Below, piece by piece: positions 53,638 to 62,647 of a stretch of DNA of 64,000 nucleotides (positions within the stretch are counted from its first letter, which is position 1; the number at the start of each line of letters is the position of its first letter). Origin of the DNA: Bacillus sp. FJAT-29937. GTDB taxonomy: Bacteria; Bacillota; Bacilli; Bacillales; Cytobacillaceae. The stretch spans positions 426,128 to 490,127 of the forward strand of contig NZ_LMAS01000002.1 in NCBI RefSeq assembly GCF_001509555.1, given 5' to 3'. Both the position numbers and the translations under genes were made by a program. The notes beneath the pieces were generated by a model. That model worked only from the letters and a program-made list of their open reading frames with translations. It made no database searches and was not told where the DNA came from.

Positions 53638-55377
53638 ATGACAACAACGAAAGTCAAAGTGGATCCATTTACATTGGAAATCGTTAAAGATTCTCTTTTA
53701 GCAGCAGGGGACGAAATGTTCGTCGCCCTTGCCCGTACATCTATGAGTCCCATTGTTTATGAAGTGCTCGATTACGCCAGTGGATTGACGGATGCAGAAG
53801 GAAACCTACTTACTCAAGGAAATGGTGTAACAGGATTCATCGGAATGCTTACGTTCATGGTAAAAGAAACGCTAAAAAAATATCCGGGCGAAAAATTACA
53901 GCCTGGCGACGTCATCATTATTAATGATCCATACAATGGCGGAGGCTCCCACCTTTCCGATGTCGGTCTTGTTATGCCGATCTTCTATGAAGGCGAACTT
54001 ATTGCATTCTCTGCCAACAAAGCCCACTGGACAGAAGTTGGAGGAAAGGATCCAGGTTCATTTACAAATGATGCGGTTGATATCTTCCAGGAAGGTCTCC
54101 AATTTAATTGCATCAAGCTTTACGAAGCTGATCGCCTAAATGAAGGCATTGTTGAAATAATACGGTCCAATGTCCGATTCCCGGATCTTTCACTAGGGGA
54201 TATGTGGGCACAAGTTGCGGCGCTTCGTACAGGTGACCGCCGATTAAAGGAGCTTTGCGACAAACATGGAAAAGATACAATTCTAGCTGCCATAGATTAC
54301 TTATTAGATCATGGCGAAACGATTTCTCGCCAAGAAATTCAAAAGCTGCCAAAGGGCGTTTTTGAAGCAGAGGATTTCATTGATACAGACGGCGTTGGTA
54401 ATGGGCCGTTCCCAATCAAAGTAAAAGTAACCATTACAGACGATGAGTTCATTTGCGATTTCCGGGGAAGTTCACCGCAGGTACCTGGACCGATGAACTG
54501 TTCCTTTACTGGGCTGATGTCAGCGGTTCGGGTCATTTTCTTAGCGATCACAAACCCGGAACAAGATGTCAATGATGGTGTATTCAGACCACTCAAGGTT
54601 ATTGTGGATAAAAAATCCATCATGTCAGCTGAAAGACCAGTACCGGTTTCTAACTATTTCGAAACCCTTTTAGGAAGCCTGGATCTAGTCTGGAAAGCAC
54701 TGGCACCACATCTTCCAAACCGCCTAACAGCAGGACATCATCTGTCTGTATGTTCCGTAACATTAACTGGTAATCACCAAGACACGGATGAGCCATTCCT
54801 AATCGTTGAACCTTCAGTCGGAGGCTGGGGCGGAGGTATGGGACAAGATGGAGCTTCCGGCCAATTCTGTATCGCTGATGGTGAAACCTATAACATTCCT
54901 GTTGAAGTGGCTGAAACGCGCTACGGCGTATTAATCGATGAATACAGTCTTCGCCAAGACTGCAATGGTGCTGGTGCAGGGGAGTATATCGGTGGTAAGG
55001 GGGTTATCCGAGCTTACCGGGCATTGTCCGATGGACAGGCTGCTACCATTACTTATGGGCGAAATAAATTCTATCCATGGGGTATGAACAAAGGTCATGA
55101 AGGATCACCAAACGAATTCTACATCCATAAAGCCAATGGTGAAGTTGACGGACCATACGGGGTTTACCCTCGATACAGGCTTCAAAAGAATGATGTGGTC
55201 CGCCTGATGACTGGAACAGGCGGCGGCTATGGAAATCCGCTAAACCGTCCGGCCGATCAGGTGGCCAAGGATGTGAAGAATGGCTACTTCACAGTAGAAG
55301 AAGCAAGAGCGCACTTCCTTGTTGAAGTGGACCCAGTAACATTTGAATATAAAGAACTGCCAGGCAGACAAGCATAA
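53638..55377 (+). CDS. Hydantoinase/oxoprolinase subunit B (HyuB), copy 4
   Basis: 579 residues; ATG 53638 directly adjoins the hyuA stop, with GGAGGAG inside the hyuA end. Motifs SPIVYEVLDYASGLTD, IINDPYNGGGSHLSDV, NKAHWTEVGGKDPGS and GTGGGYGNPLNRP. Nearly identical to copy 2 (35448). Complex partner of the HyuA at 51595, with the cupin gene 16 bases downstream. Confidence 0.9.
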   Translation: MTTTKVKVDPFTLEIVKDSLLAAGDEMFVALARTSMSPIVYEVLDYASGLTDAEGNLLTQGNGVTGFIGMLTFMVKETLKKYPGEKLQPGDVIIINDPYNGGGSHLSDVGLVMPIFYEGELIAFSANKAHWTEVGGKDPGSFTNDAVDIFQEGLQFNCIKLYEADRLNEGIVEIIRSNVRFPDLSLGDMWAQVAALRTGDRRLKELCDKHGKDTILAAIDYLLDHGETISRQEIQKLPKGVFEAEDFIDTDGVGNGPFPIKVKVTITDDEFICDFRGSSPQVPGPMNCSFTGLMSAVRVIFLAITNPEQDVNDGVFRPLKVIVDKKSIMSAERPVPVSNYFETLLGSLDLVWKALAPHLPNRLTAGHHLSVCSVTLTGNHQDTDEPFLIVEPSVGGWGGGMGQDGASGQFCIADGETYNIPVEVAETRYGVLIDEYSLRQDCNGAGAGEYIGGKGVIRAYRALSDGQAATITYGRNKFYPWGMNKGHEGSPNEFYIHKANGEVDGPYGVYPRYRLQKNDVVRLMTGTGGGYGNPLNRPADQVAKDVKNGYFTVEEARAHFLVEVDPVTFEYKELPGRQA

Positions 55378-55393
55378 TCGGAAGGCAATAAAT

Positions 55394-55708
55394 ATGAAGA
55401 TAACAGAACCAAAAGTGACCGATGAAATCGTACAAACTCTTTTTAAAGACCAATTTCAAGGCGCTGAAGTGAAATTTGGCTTTGTCTCGATTCCTGCTGG
55501 AGCACGTCTTCCGCTAGAAGGAACGACTGCATATGAGGAACATGAGTATTCTTATATTCTGAAAGGTTCTTTATCTGGTGAAAGCGGAGGGAAACCTTAC
55601 AATATCAAGGCAGGGGAAGCCTCGTATATTCCTGCAGGGGAAAAGCATTGGTGTGTCAACAATGCCGACAGTGCAGTTGAATTGGTATACGCATTAGTGA
55701 AGGGCTAA
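55394..55708 (+). CDS. Small cupin protein (copy 3)
   Basis: 104 residues from ATG 55394, with GGAAGG 8 bases upstream; an earlier in-frame ATG (55343) lies within hyuB. Cupin residues in EEHEYSYILKGSL and YIPAGEKHWCVN. Nearly identical to copy 2. It follows hyuB in the same order as at 37200. The 55709-55948 gap contains an AGAGGCGTAATA inverted-repeat pair (55755 and about 55882). Confidence 0.82.
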   Translation: MKITEPKVTDEIVQTLFKDQFQGAEVKFGFVSIPAGARLPLEGTTAYEEHEYSYILKGSLSGESGGKPYNIKAGEASYIPAGEKHWCVNNADSAVELVYALVKG

Positions 55709-55948
55709 TAAAGTATTAAACTATTAAATGAGGGGATATAAGATATTTCATCAGGAGAGGCGTAATACGTGTAAATAGATTGATTTTAAGGATTTTGGAG
55801 AATACAATCTTTTACTTTTGTGAAATGATATTGCGCCCGCAACTCTCCTTGTCCTTCTTTCTTTATTTAAATTTAGCATGTATTCGCCTCTAGATTTTCT
55901 ATATGATATCGGAAATTTTCCCGAATTTAAATTAGAGGTGGGGTAAAA

Positions 55949-57064
55949 ATGATTTATGAAAACCGAGTGTCTCAAGCATAAGTAAAATTACAAGAATTAA
56001 ATTTACAAGCAGTAGTGGTAACCTCTCCATCGAATTTCTACTACTTTAGTGGAACATGGCTTGATTCTAATGAAAGATTACAGGCCATCATTATTCCACA
56101 AATCGGAAAACCAGTTATGATTGTACATGAAATGTCAAAAGAAGAAATACTTTTTACAGCTTCCTTTGAAATCGAGTTTTGGAAAGATGGCGACAATTCT
56201 ATTGAATTGTTAGCTGAAAAGTTATCTTCTTATGCTACTGTGTCTATTGATGATTCTTGGCCAAGTGGAAAGTTATTAGAGTTAATGGAATACAAGAAAA
56301 ATGTAACTTTCACCAAAGGATCAAACATCATTCATTCTTTAAGAATGTATAAAGATGAAAAAGAAATTGAACTTTTAAGGGAATCAGGAAAAATAGCAGA
56401 TGAAGTAATGAAACAAATCATTGATTACATTAGTCCGGGTACTACCGAAAAAGAAGTGGCAGATGAAATTAAAAGGTTATTTGCTTTAAAAGGGGTAGAG
56501 AAGCTGTCATTCAACCCAATTGTAGGCGCAGAGAAAAATGGAGCTATCCCTCATCATCAATCTGACGAAACTATTATAAGGTCAGGGGATATGGTAGTTA
56601 TTGATATGGGAGGAGTTAAAAATCATTACTGTTCCGATATCACCCGAACAATCGTAGTGGGTGAAGAACCAGATGAAGAAAAGAAAAATGTTTATGAAGT
56701 GGTTAAACGCGCGCAAGATGAGGCTGTCAAAGCTATCAGACCAGGAATTGAGCTAAAAGAAATTGACAAAATTGCTAGGGATATTATTAGCAAATCCGGT
56801 TATGGAGTAAACTTTACTCACCGAACTGGTCATGGTATAGGGATTGACGTTCATGAGGAACCATACGTTACTTTTAATAACAGTCAAGTTTTAGAACCTG
56901 GGATGGTCACTAGTGTGGAGCCCGGTATTTATTTAAGTGATAGATATGGCGTTAGAATTGAAGATATTGTTTTAGTTACACCAGTAGGATTTGAACGTCT
57001 AAATAACCTTTCGAGAGATCTCATTATCACTAAAAAGCCCAAAACAGCAAATATGAAGCAGTAG
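55949..57064 (+). pseudogene. M24 metallopeptidase copy 2 with in-frame stop at codon 11
   Basis: From ATG 55949 (site GAGGTGGGG) the frame reads MIYENRVSQA, then TAA at 55979-55981, then VKLQELNLQAVVV and onward. This aligns with copy 1 (MPYKKRITKA-R-ELLSKLGLKSVVV) residue for residue, the Arg codon having become TAA. The rest is intact, 349 residues from a GTG at 56015, with all metal motifs (VVIDMGG, CSDITRT, HRTGHGIG, SVEPGIY, VRIEDIV). So it is either a recent pseudogene, expressed by reinitiation at the GTG lacking most of the first strand, or a sequencing error. Confidence 0.8.
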
Positions 57065-57146
57065 CAAAAGTAATATGGATCCAAAAGGTTAGCTGCTTAA
57101 AGGGATAGCCCTTCTGTAAGAAAACTAAAATTAAGGAGGAAGGAAA

Positions 57147-57923
57147 ATGAAAAAGAAGATTTTATGGATTAATCCGGTCACAACTGATCTATTTGATCAA
57201 ACATTTAAGGAAGAATACGAGAAGGTAAAACAAACAGATACGATTGTAGATGTTGTCTCGTTAAAACCAGCGCCTGGGCCCATTCATCTTGAATACAATG
57301 CTTATGAAGTCATGATAATGCCAGAAGTGCTAGAGATCATTTATCAGGCAGAAAAGGATGGCTATGATGCAGCGATTATTGGTTGTTTTTATGATCCTCT
57401 TATCAGAGCAGCTAGGGAAATTTCCAATAAAATAGTAATAACTGCCCCGGCAGAAGCTAGTTTACATCTTGCTTCTACACTTGGAGAAAGTATTTCTATT
57501 ATTGTAGGTAGAGATAAGTGGATTCCAGAGATGAAAGAGAATGTTCATAAATACGGTTGCATAAATAAGCTTGCTTCTTTTAGATCTGTCAATTTGGGAG
57601 TAACCGATTTTCAGAAGGATCATGCTGAAACGGAAAAAAGGATTAAACAAGCTGCAAGGGAAGCAATGGAAATTGATGGGGCGGATGTTATCATCTTGGG
57701 ATGCACAATGGAGTTTGGTTTCTATGATGTAATTCAAAGAGAACTGGGTATTCCTATTATTGACGCAAGTTTAGCCCCATTTAAATATGCAGAATATCTT
57801 GTAGAAATGAAGCAAAAATTCAATTGGGGCCATAGTAAAAGAATCGGATATCAGTCTCCTCCTGATAAGGAGATACATGAATGGGGCCTTTTTAAACAAA
57901 GAGCTAGTTTGAAAAACAATTAA
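57147..57923 (+). CDS. Asp/Glu/hydantoin racemase family protein (copy 2)
   Basis: 258 residues with AAGGAGGAAGG ahead of the start. Both cysteines are present: IGCFYDPLIRAARE and ILGCTMEFGFY. Very like copy 1 (30986), including INPVTTDLFDQ at the N-terminus and HKYG near 137. It lies between the M24 gene and MFS copy 2, same order as module 1. Confidence 0.85.
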   Translation: MKKKILWINPVTTDLFDQTFKEEYEKVKQTDTIVDVVSLKPAPGPIHLEYNAYEVMIMPEVLEIIYQAEKDGYDAAIIGCFYDPLIRAAREISNKIVITAPAEASLHLASTLGESISIIVGRDKWIPEMKENVHKYGCINKLASFRSVNLGVTDFQKDHAETEKRIKQAAREAMEIDGADVIILGCTMEFGFYDVIQRELGIPIIDASLAPFKYAEYLVEMKQKFNWGHSKRIGYQSPPDKEIHEWGLFKQRASLKNN

Positions 57924-58031
57924 CATATTAAATTTGATGTAAATTATTTTATCGGAATAAAATTCTGATTTTTCGCACCATTATGAAATAATAAAAAATG
58001 GGGGAGTTATACTTCCCGAGGGAGGGAAATT

Positions 58032-59381
58032 ATGGCGGGGCAACCGATGGAAATTAATAATTCAGGGGAAAAAGTTCAGGTTGGTTCTTATTTTAGCGAC
58101 ATGCCATTTACAAAGAAACATGCTTTTATAGGACTTGCGATATTCTTCGCTTTTATCATTGAGGCTTGGGAATTAATGATCATCATTTTTGTTAGTGGTT
58201 CAATCGCTTCCGAGTTTAACTTATCGACTGTACAAGTGGGCTCACTAATTGGTTCTGTTTTTTTAGGGATGATACCGGGAGCTTATATGTTCGGGATCAT
58301 CGCCGATAAAATAGGACGGAAAAAAACAATGGTTTATAGTTTAATAGGTTTTTCTGTCTTTTCAATGATTAGTGTATTTTCCATTAATTTTAGCATGCTT
58401 TATACTACAAGGCTGTTAGCTGGTGTAGCAATTTCAGGATTGCTCGTTTGTATTTTTCCGTATTTTGGTGAAGTATTACCAGTAAAACAGCGTGGAAAAG
58501 CAAGTGGTTACTTATCTTCAGGCTGGCCTTTTGGTGTTCTAATTGCAGTAGGGATTACTGCACTTTCAACTGAAATAGGTGGATTATTAGCGAGCTGGAG
58601 ATCTGTTCTCTTTATAAGTTCAATGGCTGGGCTATGGGCTCTTGTGCTAATGAAACTACCTGAATCTCCATATTGGTTAGTAGGAAAAGGAAGACAAAAA
58701 GAAGCCAAAGAGATTATTAATTACCTAAGCGATGGTAAGGTTAAAGTAGATGAAAACATACAGCTAGAAATCTCAAAAGTTCGACAGGCAAGTTACCCTG
58801 AGATTTTTAAAGGTAAGCTCTTAAAACTTACAACGTTGCAAACAATTATTAACTTTACTCTTGCTTTTGGCTATTGGGGTTTGTATACATGGATTCCTAC
58901 ATTATTAATGGAAAAGGGCCTATCAATGTCACAAAGCTTAGGATTTATAGCTTTAACTTCCATTATGCAGATTCCCGGTTATATAGTAGCTTCACATATG
59001 ACAGCTAAATTTGGAAGAAAAAAAATACTATTTATTTTTGTAACTGGTGCAGCTATAAGTGGCTTCCTATTCGCCTTTTCTTCTAGCATGGTTGAACTAT
59101 ACCTTTTCAACTTCCTTCTATCATTCTTTAATCAAGGGGCTTGGGCGGTATGGAATACCTGGTTCGGAGAAATCTATCCGACAAATGTTCGGGGAACTGG
59201 ATATAGCTTCGGTGCAGCCTCACAACGTTGGGCTAATACTTTTGCCCCTTCACTTATAGGTCTTGTAATTGGTTTAGGCTGGACATTTGGGGCAACCGTT
59301 TCTTTTATAGAAGCTTTTGTGGTTGTTACTATGGTAACATTACTTTTCTTGCCGGAGACGGAAGGGAAAATTTTAAATTAG
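58032..59381 (+). CDS. MFS transporter, metabolite:H+ symporter type (copy 2)
   Basis: 449 residues, 12 membrane helices. ADKIGRKK follows TM2, PESPYWL follows TM6 and AKFGRKK follows TM8. Close paralogue of copy 1 (31788): both start with VGS-F---MP-TKKH. It is the likely importer for the module's substrate. GGGAGGGAAATT precedes the ATG. A second racemase gene lies downstream. Confidence 0.88.
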   Translation: MAGQPMEINNSGEKVQVGSYFSDMPFTKKHAFIGLAIFFAFIIEAWELMIIIFVSGSIASEFNLSTVQVGSLIGSVFLGMIPGAYMFGIIADKIGRKKTMVYSLIGFSVFSMISVFSINFSMLYTTRLLAGVAISGLLVCIFPYFGEVLPVKQRGKASGYLSSGWPFGVLIAVGITALSTEIGGLLASWRSVLFISSMAGLWALVLMKLPESPYWLVGKGRQKEAKEIINYLSDGKVKVDENIQLEISKVRQASYPEIFKGKLLKLTTLQTIINFTLAFGYWGLYTWIPTLLMEKGLSMSQSLGFIALTSIMQIPGYIVASHMTAKFGRKKILFIFVTGAAISGFLFAFSSSMVELYLFNFLLSFFNQGAWAVWNTWFGEIYPTNVRGTGYSFGAASQRWANTFAPSLIGLVIGLGWTFGATVSFIEAFVVVTMVTLLFLPETEGKILN

Positions 59382-59479
59382 CGACACAATTACATGGAAT
59401 TTACTGAATATTCAATCGTGATGTATAAGGTGGTTAGTAGGCCTCACGAGATAACTTTAAGAGACGAGGGGAGACTAGT

Positions 59480-60229
59480 ATGGAAAAGAAAATTTTGTAT
59501 ATAAATCCGCTGCATACAGATGTATTTGATATACCATATCAGGATTTGCTTAATTCAGCAAAAGAGCCGAGTACTGTTGTTGATGTTATTTCCTTCAAAG
59601 GTGTTGGGCCAACACACCTTCAATACAATGCCTATAATGCTATGATTATGCCAGAATTAATTAAACAGGTGCAAAAAGCGGAAGCTAGCGGGTACGATGC
59701 AGCCGTTATTGGATGTTTTTATGATCCGGGCCTTAGGGCATGCAGAGAGGTTGCAGATAAGATGGCCATTATTGGGCCATCTGAAGCTTCCCTTCATCTT
59801 GCTTCTACCCTAGGGGAAAACATTTCAATAATTGTGAGCGAAAGAAAATGTATTCCCGAAATGAAGGAAAATGTCCATAAATACGGGTTTATAGAAAAAC
59901 TTGCATCGTTTGAGTCAGTAGAAATAAAGGTACACGATTTCCAGAAAAATCATGAAGAAACTAAAAGAAGAATTCGTGCCGCTGCACTTAATGCCATCCA
60001 AAATAAGGGATCGGATGTAATTGTACTGGGTTGTACTGCAGAGTTTGGTTTTTATGAAGAATTACAAGAGGAATTAAGGGTTCCGGTTATTGATCCAGGT
60101 TTAGCATCATTTAAGTATGCAGAGTATCTTGTAGAATTAAGGAAAAAGTTTAACTGGGCACATAGTAAACTAATTGGATATCAATCTCCACCTGCACAAG
60201 AAATGAATAAGTGGCTAGTATTCTCTTAA
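59480..60229 (+). CDS. Asp/Glu/hydantoin racemase family protein (copy 3)
   Basis: 249 residues. Both cysteines occur in IGCFYDPGLRACRE and VLGCTAEFGFY. It is closer in several motifs to copy 1 than to copy 2 (INPLHTDV, HDFQKNHEETKRRIRAAAL). An extra racemase after the MFS is the main difference between the two modules. GAGGGGAG precedes the start and a terminator follows, closing the operon. Confidence 0.85.
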   Translation: MEKKILYINPLHTDVFDIPYQDLLNSAKEPSTVVDVISFKGVGPTHLQYNAYNAMIMPELIKQVQKAEASGYDAAVIGCFYDPGLRACREVADKMAIIGPSEASLHLASTLGENISIIVSERKCIPEMKENVHKYGFIEKLASFESVEIKVHDFQKNHEETKRRIRAAALNAIQNKGSDVIVLGCTAEFGFYEELQEELRVPVIDPGLASFKYAEYLVELRKKFNWAHSKLIGYQSPPAQEMNKWLVFS

Positions 60230-60258
60230 AGAAAAGTACCTTGCTTTAGAAAAGTATA

Positions 60259-60305
60259 AAAATAACCGACTACAATCCTTTAAGAAGGGGTAGTCGGTTA
60301 TTTTT
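60259..60305 (+). terminator. Terminator after racemase copy 3
   Basis: AAATAACCGACTA and TAGTCGGTTATTT form a perfect 13-bp stem, with TT residues following. It ends the 51.0-60.2 kb module. Confidence 0.85.
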
Positions 60306-60515
60306 GCAGAATCTGCATTAAGTTATTTAGGGCTCGGGATTCAGCCTCCTACTCCAAGCTGGGGAAATATTCTCCAAAGCGCACAGACTCTGCCGATCAT
60401 GCTTAATTCATGGTGGTATCCGCTGTTCCCTGGTGTGGCCATATTACTTACGGTTCTCGCCTTTAACTTTGTTGGAGACGGGCTAAGGGATGCATTTGAT
60501 CCAAAAATCAAATAA
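60306..60515 (+). pseudogene. C-terminal remnant of an Opp/Dpp-type ABC transporter permease
   Basis: 69 codons in one frame read [20 protein letters not shown], then [20 protein letters not shown] and end DPKIK-TAA at 60515. This is the extreme C-terminus of the DppC/OppC permease family. It has no start and nothing of the upstream 200 residues: the terminator of the racemase gene adjoins it directly, marking a deletion or insertion junction. An orphan terminator (60591-60620) lies downstream. Confidence 0.8.
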
Positions 60516-60590
60516 CATCCAATGGAAGAAACCTTAACAATTGATTATCTCTTTAATATTGATATATTACCCCCTATCTTTTCTTTTGAA

Positions 60591-60620
60591 AGGCATACCA
60601 AGTTGTATGCCTGTTTTTTA
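60591..60620 (+). terminator. Orphan terminator after the permease remnant
   Basis: GGCATAC (60592-60598) and GTATGCC (60606-60612), then GTTTTTT. It fits the end of the lost opp/dpp operon. Confidence 0.6.
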
Positions 60621-60624
60621 TGCA

Positions 60625-60662
60625 CAAAAAAACAAAACGCCTGGATTCAAGCGTTTTGTTTC
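60625..60662 (-). terminator. Terminator of the substrate-binding protein gene
   Basis: AAACAAAACGC and GCGTTTTGTTT pair around a 10-base loop; on the minus strand the stem is followed by Ts (60625-60630 read AAAAAA on plus). Confidence 0.8.
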
Positions 60663-60669
60663 GTTCATA

Positions 60670-62367
60670 TTATTTCCCTTCAATATACGTCCACTTATAG
60701 CTGAAAGTTGAATTTGGCAGGGCAACAAACCCTTTTACATATGGTTTTAAAAGATATGCGTCACTTGCTTGATACATCGGTGAAATGACTACGTCTTTTT
60801 CAATTAGGATTTGTTCAGCATCCTGAAGATTGTTAAATCGCTCTTCAATATTGGTAAAATCGACCTGTGCTTTTTTCACTAGATTGTCATAATCGGCACT
60901 TACATAGCTTTGCCAGTTGTATGGACCGTCTGAAAGGTGAATAGACATAAAATCTGTTGGATCGGCAATCCCGCTGCGCCAGCCGGAATGGCTCATATCA
61001 TATTCCTGTTGACCTTCTAATGCAAGTTTTTGTTTATTCGGCTGTTGGTTGATATTGAGAGTTAATCCTGGCAGGTTCTTCTCGAGTTGGTTCTTAATAT
61101 ATTCTGCTACGGATTTGCGCTGACCGTCATCATAACTTAAAAATTCTAATTCAACTTTGTCTGTACCGAGCTCTTCTAGACCTTTTTGCCAATATTCTTG
61201 CGCTTTTTCTATTCCTTCATCGTTAAAGTTACCGTGTTTGCCTCTGAAATCACTTCCATCAGTAACGGTTACCATTTTTTCAGGAATTAAATAGTAAGCA
61301 GGGATGGAACCGTTTTTAAGAATTAATTCTGCCGCTTCTTTCTTATTCCAGCCCATATCGATAGCTTTTCGGATATTCACATTGCTTAAATATTTGTTTT
61401 GAAGGTTAAAGCGGATAAAATACATTTCCCTTTTTATTAAAGAATGAAGATCTGGACTGCCTTGGTAAAGATCAACAAATTCTGATGATACGTTTGTCAT
61501 GTCGACAGAACCAGAATCATACAGATTTACACCTGTTGAAACGTCTTTTACGACTTTGAAATTGATCGTTTCAATCTTTACATTTCCTGCATCCCAGTAG
61601 GTAGGGTTTTTCTTAAGCACCCAGCCTTCTTCATGTTTCCATGAATCTAGAATAAAAGGGCCATTATAAATTAAGTTTTCAGGTTCTAATGCATACTTGT
61701 CGCCTTGGGAACTTAAAAATTCTTCATTTTGCGGGTAGAAGAGAGTATTATTGGTTACTGTATCTAGAAAATAAGGAATCGCATGTTTTAATTGAACTTC
61801 TAGTGTGAAGTCATCAATCGCTTTAACACCGAGTGATTCTACTTTACCATAAAGTTCATGGTCTTTATTTTGAATTTCTGCTGCGTTCAGGATACTATCC
61901 ATTTCATAGGAGTGTGGTGACAGGGTGTCTGGATGGAGTGCTCTCTGCCAGGCGAATACAAAATCATGAGCTGTTACAGGTGTCCCATTGCTCCATTTTG
62001 TATCATCCCGTAAATGAAAAGTGTATGTTTTGCCGTCGGCGCTAACTTCATGATCTTTTGCTACTCCAGGTACGATTTTTTGGTCTGGGTCCACTCTGTA
62101 TAGACCTTCATAAAGATTTAACATAATTGTGCCTGAAAGACCGTCAATTACTCCATTTGTTTTTAATGTAGGAATTTCATTCGCTGCATACAAATTTAAC
62201 GTTTGATCTTCTACAACAGAAGTAGAGGGCTGATTATTTTCAGATCCTTTTGTTTCTGGTGTTGATGAAGGCTTGCTAGTTTCATTGCTTTTTCCATAGC
62301 AGCCTGTTAGGGCCAAAGCGATAAGTAGAGAAAGAATGACAGTTATTGCAGATTTTAGTTTTAACAA
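60670..62367 (-). CDS. Peptide ABC transporter substrate-binding lipoprotein (OppA/DppE-like)
   Basis: 565 residues from TTG 62367, with GGGGG about 7 bases upstream. Lipoprotein signal: charged start, hydrophobic VILSLLIALALTGC with the lipobox cysteine about residue 23, and a Ser/Thr-rich linker. It then shows the SBP family 5 pattern: YEGLYRVDPDQKIVPG, YTFHLRDDTKWSNGTPVTA, FVFAWQRALHP. It binds oligopeptides on the outer membrane face for an ABC importer. No intact permease or ATPase gene is adjacent; only a permease tail lies nearby, in the opposite direction. Confidence 0.9.
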   Translation of the reverse strand: MLKLKSAITVILSLLIALALTGCYGKSNETSKPSSTPETKGSENNQPSTSVVEDQTLNLYAANEIPTLKTNGVIDGLSGTIMLNLYEGLYRVDPDQKIVPGVAKDHEVSADGKTYTFHLRDDTKWSNGTPVTAHDFVFAWQRALHPDTLSPHSYEMDSILNAAEIQNKDHELYGKVESLGVKAIDDFTLEVQLKHAIPYFLDTVTNNTLFYPQNEEFLSSQGDKYALEPENLIYNGPFILDSWKHEEGWVLKKNPTYWDAGNVKIETINFKVVKDVSTGVNLYDSGSVDMTNVSSEFVDLYQGSPDLHSLIKREMYFIRFNLQNKYLSNVNIRKAIDMGWNKKEAAELILKNGSIPAYYLIPEKMVTVTDGSDFRGKHGNFNDEGIEKAQEYWQKGLEELGTDKVELEFLSYDDGQRKSVAEYIKNQLEKNLPGLTLNINQQPNKQKLALEGQQEYDMSHSGWRSGIADPTDFMSIHLSDGPYNWQSYVSADYDNLVKKAQVDFTNIEERFNNLQDAEQILIEKDVVISPMYQASDAYLLKPYVKGFVALPNSTFSYKWTYIEGK

Positions 62368-62592
62368 ATTATTATCCCCCTTTTTAGAATATTCAAAATA
62401 TACTTTTGCAAGAATTGTGCCAGTACATAAGTCCTTTAATTGATTAGTGGATTTTGAAAATTTTAATTAATCAAATTCCCTGTGTTTAAAAAATTATACA
62501 CGAGTTGTCAAAAAATTTTGAATGTGTAAAAAATAATAAAACTTAAACTGAAAAACAAACCTATTATTTTTAAAATTTATCTCGTTTTTATG

Positions 62593-62608
62593 TGGCACAA
62601 TAATTGCA
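62593..62608 (+). promoter_or_regulatory. Sigma-54 (SigL) type -24/-12 promoter of the M24 gene
   Basis: TGGCACAATAATTGCA: GG (62594-62595) and GC (62606-62607) are exactly 10 bases apart, as required. Only the G of TGGCACG is replaced by A. It lies 40 bases before the gene start with ribosome site GAGGGGG between. SigL in Bacillus controls catabolic genes such as the roc operons. No enhancer-binding activator gene is in the window. Confidence 0.7.
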
Positions 62609-62647
62609 TTAATATTAATTGAATCTCAAACTTGAGGGGGAATACGG

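Noticed and set aside
60522-60704. 60-codon plus-strand frame
   Set aside because: It runs through two terminators and has no ribosome site; a chance frame.
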